Shown one piece after another: positions 59,578 to 64,000 of a DNA stretch of 64,000 nucleotides. The DNA is from Gardnerella vaginalis 1500E (GTDB lineage: Bacteria > Actinomycetota > Actinomycetes > Actinomycetales > Bifidobacteriaceae): NCBI RefSeq assembly GCF_000263595.1, contig NZ_ADES01000001.1:1-64000 (forward strand), in the 5' to 3' direction. The notes under the pieces are model-generated. The model was not told the DNA's origin. It was given only the letters and a program-made list of their open reading frames with translations, and made no database searches. The position numbers and the translations under genes are program-made. Position 1 is the first letter of the stretch; each line of letters starts with the position of its first letter.

Positions 59578-62172
59578 TTACGCAATCTTGAGAGTTACAT
59601 GGTCGTCGCTCTCTGCGCAATCCGCAACTACGTGAGCGCCATCATGCACCTTGCCAGAAAGCAGCAATCGCGCAAGCTGATCGCCAATTTCCGTTTGAAC
59701 CAATCTACGCAACGGACGAGCACCGTAAACTGGATCATAGCCATGCTCCGCAAGCCAAGCGCGAGCAGAATCACTCACATCCAAGCTAATGCGGCGGTCG
59801 CTCAAGCGTGCAGCCACTTGACGAACTTGAATATCCACAATTCCACCAAGCTCTTCGCGGCTCAACGGATGGAACATAACAAGCTCATCCAAACGGTTAA
59901 TGAACTCTGGCTTAAACTCAGCGTGAACAGCGTTCATAACAGCCTTGCGTTTAGCAGCATCATCCAAGCCCTCTTGCACAAGGAATTGCGAACCCAAGTT
60001 TGATGTCATAATCAAAATCGTATTCGTAAAATCAACCGTTCTACCCTGACCGTCAGTCAAACGACCATCATCCAAAACCTGCAACAAAACGTCGAATACT
60101 TCTGGATGCGCCTTCTCAACTTCGTCAAAAAGCACTACAGAATACGGACGTCTACGCACAGCTTCAGTAAGCTGGCCGCCTTCCTCGTAGCCAATGTAAC
60201 CAGGAGCAGCACCGATTAGACGCGAAACGGAAGCCTTTTCCATGTACTCGCTCATATCAATGCGAACCATTGCACGCTCGTCGTCAAACAAAAAGTCGGC
60301 AAGAGCCTTAGCAAGCTCCGTCTTACCAACGCCAGTAGGACCCAAGAACAAGAAGGAACCAGTTGGGCGATTAGGGTCTGCAATTCCAGCACGACTTCTG
60401 CGCACAGCATCCGCTATAGCCTGGATTGCTTCGCTTTGGCCAACAACGCGCTTAGAAAGCTCTTTTTCCATGTTGAGCAGCTTCTCATTTTCGCCTTGCA
60501 TCAAGCGACCAACAGGAATGCCCGTCCATTCGCTAACGACTCCAGCAATAGAATCAGCATCAACCTGATCCGGAACCATTGGCTCTTTCGCTTCACTCTT
60601 AGCGTTAGAGGCCTCGGACTCCGCTTCTTCCAAAGCTTTTTGAATGCTTGGGATTTCGCCATACAAAATACGGCTTGCTTGTTCCAAGTTGCCTTCGCGC
60701 GTGAATTTGTCGGCTTCTACGCGCTTAGCGTCGAGTTGCGCTCGCAAATCACCAACCTTGTTATGGCCAGCCTTTTCCGCATCCCAACGCGCTTTCAATC
60801 CAGTAAGCTTTTCGCGCGAGTTTGCTAATTCTTCCTGCAACTTTTCTAAGCGTTCGCGTGCAGCAGCATCTTCCGCCTTCTTTAATTGCATTTCTTCCAT
60901 TTCAAGACGCGTAACTTTGCGCTGCAATTCGTCGATCTCTTCTGGCTGTGAATCAAGTTCCATACGCAAGTGAGCTGCCGCTTCATCCACCAAATCAATC
61001 GCCTTATCTGGAAGCTGTCTGCCAGTAATATAGCGGTTTGAAAGCGTTGCTGCGGCTACGATTGCATCGTCACTAATAGTCACCTTGTGGTGTGCTTCGT
61101 AACGTTGCTTAAGTCCGCGCAAAATCGTCACAGTATCTTCAACAGACGGCTCGCCAACAAACACTTGCTGGAATCTGCGTTCAAGCGCAGAATCCTTTTC
61201 AATATGCTCACGATACTCGTTAAGCGTAGTTGCGCCAACCAAGCGCAGCTCACCGCGCGCAAGCATTGGCTTAAGCATATTGCCAGCATCCATTGAACCT
61301 TCTGCAGATCCTGCTCCAACAACAGTATGAATCTCATCAATAAACGTAATAATTTGACCGTCCGATTGCTGAATTTCCTTCAACACTGCCTTTAAGCGTT
61401 CCTCAAACTCGCCGCGATACTTCGAACCTGCAACCATCGAAGCCAAATCGAGACTGATAAGACGCTTGTTTTGCAAAGTCGTAGGCACATCTCCTGCAAC
61501 GATTCGCTGAGCCAATCCTTCTACAACTGCCGTTTTACCAACGCCCGGCTCTCCAATTAGCACAGGATTGTTCTTCGTGCGGCGAGAAAGAATCTGAATC
61601 ACGCGGCGAATTTCCTGGTCTCGTCCAATTACTGGGTCGAGCTTTCCTTCGCGAGCGCGCGCAGTCATATCAACAGAATACTTTTCGAGCGCTTTGTAGT
61701 TGCCTTCAGCATCCGGACTCGTAACTTTTGCGCCACCGCGCACAGTTGGCACAACCTTACGCAACACGTCTGCGGAAACGTTGTGCTTTTTGAAAATATC
61801 CGCAACAGAGTTTGGTTCGCTTGCAACCATGCCGATAAGCATGTGCTCCGTAGAAACGTATTCGTCTCCCATTGCGCGCATTTCTTTTTCTGCCTGGCTT
61901 AGCGCAGCCAAAAGCTGACGACTTGCATCTGGCTTAGTTGTAGTTGAACCAGTAGATGAAGGCAATGCCACTAATGCGTTACGAATTTCAGAACCGATTT
62001 GTTGCGCGTCCGCCCCCGCCTGAGCAATAAGCGCGCGAACGACGCCCTGCTCTTGGCGAAGTAAGGCATCCGCCAAATGCAAAGTGTCAACTTGCGCATT
62101 GCCAGCAGCCGCTGCACTTTGCACAGCATCACTTAATGCGTCTTGCGCTAATGTTGTAAACTTTTGTTCCAT
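59578..62172 (-). CDS. clpB: ATP-dependent disaggregase ClpB
   Basis: Hsp100 chaperone that resolves protein aggregates with DnaK. The 864 residues comprise the N domain (two ClpN repeats), AAA1 with Walker A GEPGVGKT, the M-domain coiled coil ([24 protein letters not shown]...), AAA2 with Walker A GPTGVGKT, and the C-terminal region ending [22 protein letters not shown] precedes the ATG. Expression is probably heat-inducible through the HAIR operator at 62365-62385. Confidence 0.97.
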   Translation of the reverse strand: MEQKFTTLAQDALSDAVQSAAAAGNAQVDTLHLADALLRQEQGVVRALIAQAGADAQQIGSEIRNALVALPSSTGSTTTKPDASRQLLAALSQAEKEMRAMGDEYVSTEHMLIGMVASEPNSVADIFKKHNVSADVLRKVVPTVRGGAKVTSPDAEGNYKALEKYSVDMTARAREGKLDPVIGRDQEIRRVIQILSRRTKNNPVLIGEPGVGKTAVVEGLAQRIVAGDVPTTLQNKRLISLDLASMVAGSKYRGEFEERLKAVLKEIQQSDGQIITFIDEIHTVVGAGSAEGSMDAGNMLKPMLARGELRLVGATTLNEYREHIEKDSALERRFQQVFVGEPSVEDTVTILRGLKQRYEAHHKVTISDDAIVAAATLSNRYITGRQLPDKAIDLVDEAAAHLRMELDSQPEEIDELQRKVTRLEMEEMQLKKAEDAAARERLEKLQEELANSREKLTGLKARWDAEKAGHNKVGDLRAQLDAKRVEADKFTREGNLEQASRILYGEIPSIQKALEEAESEASNAKSEAKEPMVPDQVDADSIAGVVSEWTGIPVGRLMQGENEKLLNMEKELSKRVVGQSEAIQAIADAVRRSRAGIADPNRPTGSFLFLGPTGVGKTELAKALADFLFDDERAMVRIDMSEYMEKASVSRLIGAAPGYIGYEEGGQLTEAVRRRPYSVVLFDEVEKAHPEVFDVLLQVLDDGRLTDGQGRTVDFTNTILIMTSNLGSQFLVQEGLDDAAKRKAVMNAVHAEFKPEFINRLDELVMFHPLSREELGGIVDIQVRQVAARLSDRRISLDVSDSARAWLAEHGYDPVYGARPLRRLVQTEIGDQLARLLLSGKVHDGAHVVADCAESDDHVTLKIA

Positions 62173-62228
62173 ATCTACCTCATTTCCACGAAAGCTCTAA
62201 AACACACTTCAGTTAAGTCAAATCGCTG

Positions 62229-62269
62229 CAACTTTTATTGCAACTTTTATTGCAACTCTCGCTGCAATT
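62229..62269. repeat. Short direct repeat in the clpB leader
   Basis: The unit GCAACTTTTATT is present twice, with a third partial copy (GCAACTCTCGCT), in the untranslated leader of clpB, between the HAIR operator and the start codon. Confidence 0.65.
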
Positions 62270-62364
62270 TCAAGCTTTTTGACGATACTTTCGAGTTCTA
62301 ACGAGCTTTCACTTTCATGTATCTGATACGTATAACAGATTTTCCTATAACTTTATTCCTAAAA

Positions 62365-62385
62365 CTTGAGTGTACTAGACTCAAG
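62365..62385. promoter_or_regulatory. HAIR operator (HspR-binding inverted repeat) of clpB
   Basis: CTTGAGT, seven bases, ACTCAAG: an exact match to the HspR-associated inverted repeat consensus CTTGAGT-N7-ACTCAAG. It lies 193 bp upstream of clpB and 127 bp upstream of the divergent hydrolase gene. In bifidobacteria and streptomycetes clpB is repressed by HspR at such sites. The hspR gene itself is not in this window. Confidence 0.9.
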
Positions 62386-62511
62386 TTTTATTTTCAAGAA
62401 CTTTCAATCGCAAATAATTTACGCAAATAATTTAATTAAGCAGCAAGCAAAGTTTAGTTAAGTATCAAGCAATGCTTAATTAAGTAGCAAATATGTCGTA
62501 ATCTTAAAAGC

Positions 62512-63327
62512 ATGAGAATTGCACGTTTTTCGTATAATGAAGTTCCGCAATACGCTTTCGTTCAAAAAGACGAAACCGACGGTAAAGATTATTTAGTAGC
62601 GCTTGAAGGGCATCCTTTAAGCCCGCAAGGAGTTAAGCCAACTGGTAAACGTTACGCGTTGGATGCGGATGGCGTGCGCTTGCTTGTGCCTGTAATTCCT
62701 TCAAAAGTTTACGGATTGGCAAAAAATTACGATACGCGTTCCGATGACGAGCGCGCTACTTCTCCTGCGGCTTCTTCGCATACCGCCGCAGATATGGTTA
62801 TTTTTACAAAGCCGAGCACTTCTGTAATTGGTCCGGACGATCCGATTGTGATTCCTGCTTACTCAAACGACATGAATTTTGAGCCAGAAGTGGCAGTTGT
62901 TATGGGCAAAATCGCCAAAAATGTGACTGCAGCTACCGCAATGAACTACGTTTTTGGCTTTACTTGCGTAAATGACGTAACTTTACGAGATTGCGCAGGA
63001 AGCGACCCAATGTGGACGCGCGCAAAAGGTTTCGACACTTCTTGCCCACTTGGACCTTGGATTACAACCGAGCTAAATTGGCGCGATGCACATATTTCAT
63101 TTACGCTTAATGGTGAAAATGTGCCAGAAGCCGACGGCACTACAGCTCGACTTATTCACAGTATTCCTGAGCAAATTGCTGCAATTTCAAGCTTCTCAAC
63201 GCTTCTTCCAGGAGATGTGATTTTGACAGGAACTCCATACCCAGCTGGAACTTTACGCGCTGGTGACGAAGCGATTGTGCACGTAGATGGTATTGGCTCG
63301 CTGCGCAATGTGATTGTGCATGCGTAA
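62512..63327 (+). CDS. Fumarylacetoacetate hydrolase-family enzyme
   Basis: The 271-residue protein has the short N-terminal and the C-terminal FAH hydrolase/isomerase domain: SKVYGLAKNYDTRSDD, the metal residues in NFEPEVAVVMGK (Glu, Glu) and FTCVNDVTLRD (Asp), KGFDTSCPLGPWI, and DVILTGTPYPAGTL. Family members hydrolyse or decarboxylate beta-diketo acids such as 2-hydroxyhepta-2,4-diene-1,7-dioate or acylpyruvates; the substrate here is open. It is divergent from clpB across 339 bp, which hold the HAIR operator, a short direct repeat and A+T-rich sequence. Confidence 0.9.
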   Translation: MRIARFSYNEVPQYAFVQKDETDGKDYLVALEGHPLSPQGVKPTGKRYALDADGVRLLVPVIPSKVYGLAKNYDTRSDDERATSPAASSHTAADMVIFTKPSTSVIGPDDPIVIPAYSNDMNFEPEVAVVMGKIAKNVTAATAMNYVFGFTCVNDVTLRDCAGSDPMWTRAKGFDTSCPLGPWITTELNWRDAHISFTLNGENVPEADGTTARLIHSIPEQIAAISSFSTLLPGDVILTGTPYPAGTLRAGDEAIVHVDGIGSLRNVIVHA

Positions 63328-63352
63328 CTAAAATCATCAATTTGACTTAAAA

Positions 63353-64000
63353 CTACACAAATGCGCGCGGGCCAAAGATTGCCGAACCGATTCGAACCAT
63401 AGTAGAGCCTTCGGCAATCGCCCACGCAAAATCGCCGGACATTCCCATCGAAAGCTCTAATTTTTCAGAGTCTTGCGCGAGTTGCCCACCTACACAATCT
63501 CTAATTTCTCGCAATGCTGCGAAACCACGTCTTACTATTTTTTCATCATTCACGCGCGCTCCGAGCGTCATAAATCCGCGCAAATTAAGCGACGGCAGAC
63601 TAGATATAGCGAGCGCTTCGTCAATCGCACGTTCTGGCGCACACCCCGATTTTGTAGCTTCTCCAGAAACGTTCACTTCCAGCATAACGTCTACGCAAAG
63701 TCCCAAATTTTGCGCTCGAGCAGATATTTTTTGCGCAAGTTCAATGCCGTCAACCGACTGAATACCATTTGCAAGTGGTAAAACTTTGTTTATTTTATTG
63801 CTTTGCAGTTGACCGATTAAGTAGAGCGGAATTTCGCCGTTCACACCAACGCTTAAACCTTCTCTAGCAGCTTGTGCGCGTAAAATCTCGGCTTTTGCAA
63901 CGATTTCTTGTGGGCGATTTTCCCCAATTACTCGCACTCCTGCTCTGAGCGCTGCCATGATTTCGCCAGCATCTCGCGTTTTAGTTGCGGCAAGCAGTGT
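63353..64000 (-). CDS. YggS/PROSC-type PLP-binding protein (5' part outside window)
   Basis: PLP homeostasis protein of the alanine-racemase-like fold. The reading frame stays open to the window end; the 14 codons before the internal ATG at 63958 encode TLLAATKTRDAGEI, which contains the PLP lysine (ATKT), so the gene is longer than the internal ATG suggests and is cut by the window. FGEN-like GENRPQE, HLIGQLQSNK-like YLIGQLQSNK, VMLEVNVSGEATKSG and SMGMSGDFAWAIAEGSTMVRIGSAIFG are the family signatures. It converges on the hydrolase gene. Confidence 0.92.
   Translation of the reverse strand, partial: TLLAATKTRDAGEIMAALRAGVRVIGENRPQEIVAKAEILRAQAAREGLSVGVNGEIPLYLIGQLQSNKINKVLPLANGIQSVDGIELAQKISARAQNLGLCVDVMLEVNVSGEATKSGCAPERAIDEALAISSLPSLNLRGFMTLGARVNDEKIVRRGFAALREIRDCVGGQLAQDSEKLELSMGMSGDFAWAIAEGSTMVRIGSAIFGPRAFV

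Overview
The window comes from a low-GC member of the Bifidobacteriaceae, almost certainly a Gardnerella. The decisive gene is an intact vaginolysin at 48989-50539, a cholesterol-dependent cytolysin with a proline-containing undecapeptide and the Y-x-Y-x14-R-S CD59 motif. The actinobacterial background is supported by nucS, a mycobacteria-like tad locus, DUF2469, gatCAB, an HspR (HAIR) operator upstream of clpB, and a Rho with a long Arg/Asp-rich insert. Base composition is A+T-rich by eye. No insertion sequence, prophage, integrase or CRISPR array was seen, so this is a chromosomal core region with a few accessory or variable loci.

Layout. 1-1.7 kb: a small surface protein with an LAKTG sorting signal, read from a promoter whose spacer carries nine G, followed by two hairpin repeats. 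1.7-8.6 kb: complete F1Fo ATP synthase operon atpBEFHAGDC (minus strand). 8.8-10.1 kb: metA (predicted acetyl-CoA type) and the initiator tRNA. 10.2-15 kb: a three-gene envelope operon and a divergent FKBP lipoprotein. 15.2-21 kb: nucS, an amino-acid permease and a MacB/FtsX-type ABC pair. 21.1-24.3 kb: a DUF5701-like protein, asd, and an aspartokinase split into separate kinase and ACT genes. 24.4-27.4 kb: recR and dnaX. 27.5-32.4 kb: a compact tad (Flp pilus) locus in the order ssd-tadA-tadB-tadC-pilin-tadE-tadE-like. 32.4-34.7 kb: a ClC antiporter and paired FluC/CrcB channels. 34.8-38.2 kb: purA, fba, chorismate mutase and an Lrp regulator; an aminotransferase diverges from lrp. 39.8-44.9 kb: rho, an FAD oxidoreductase, DUF2469 and a GNAT enzyme. 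45.2-48.6 kb: gatCAB. 49-50.5 kb: vaginolysin. 50.7-55.9 kb: an ABC-2 transporter, a SpoU methyltransferase, a phosphoribosyltransferase-like protein with a 24-cysteine repeat tail, and rmuC. 56-59.3 kb: an operon with a 43-residue exported peptide, an ABC ATPase and two membrane proteins. 59.6-64 kb: clpB with its HAIR operator, a fumarylacetoacetase-family enzyme, and a YggS-type PLP protein cut by the window end.

The loci most worth following up are the G9 promoter of the surface protein, the phosphoribosyltransferase-like protein with metallothionein-like repeats, the peptide/ABC operon beside clpB, the split aspartokinase, and the compact tad locus. Start codons were adjusted where Shine-Dalgarno sequence, gene overlap or residue numbering in the family decided them; these choices are stated per gene.
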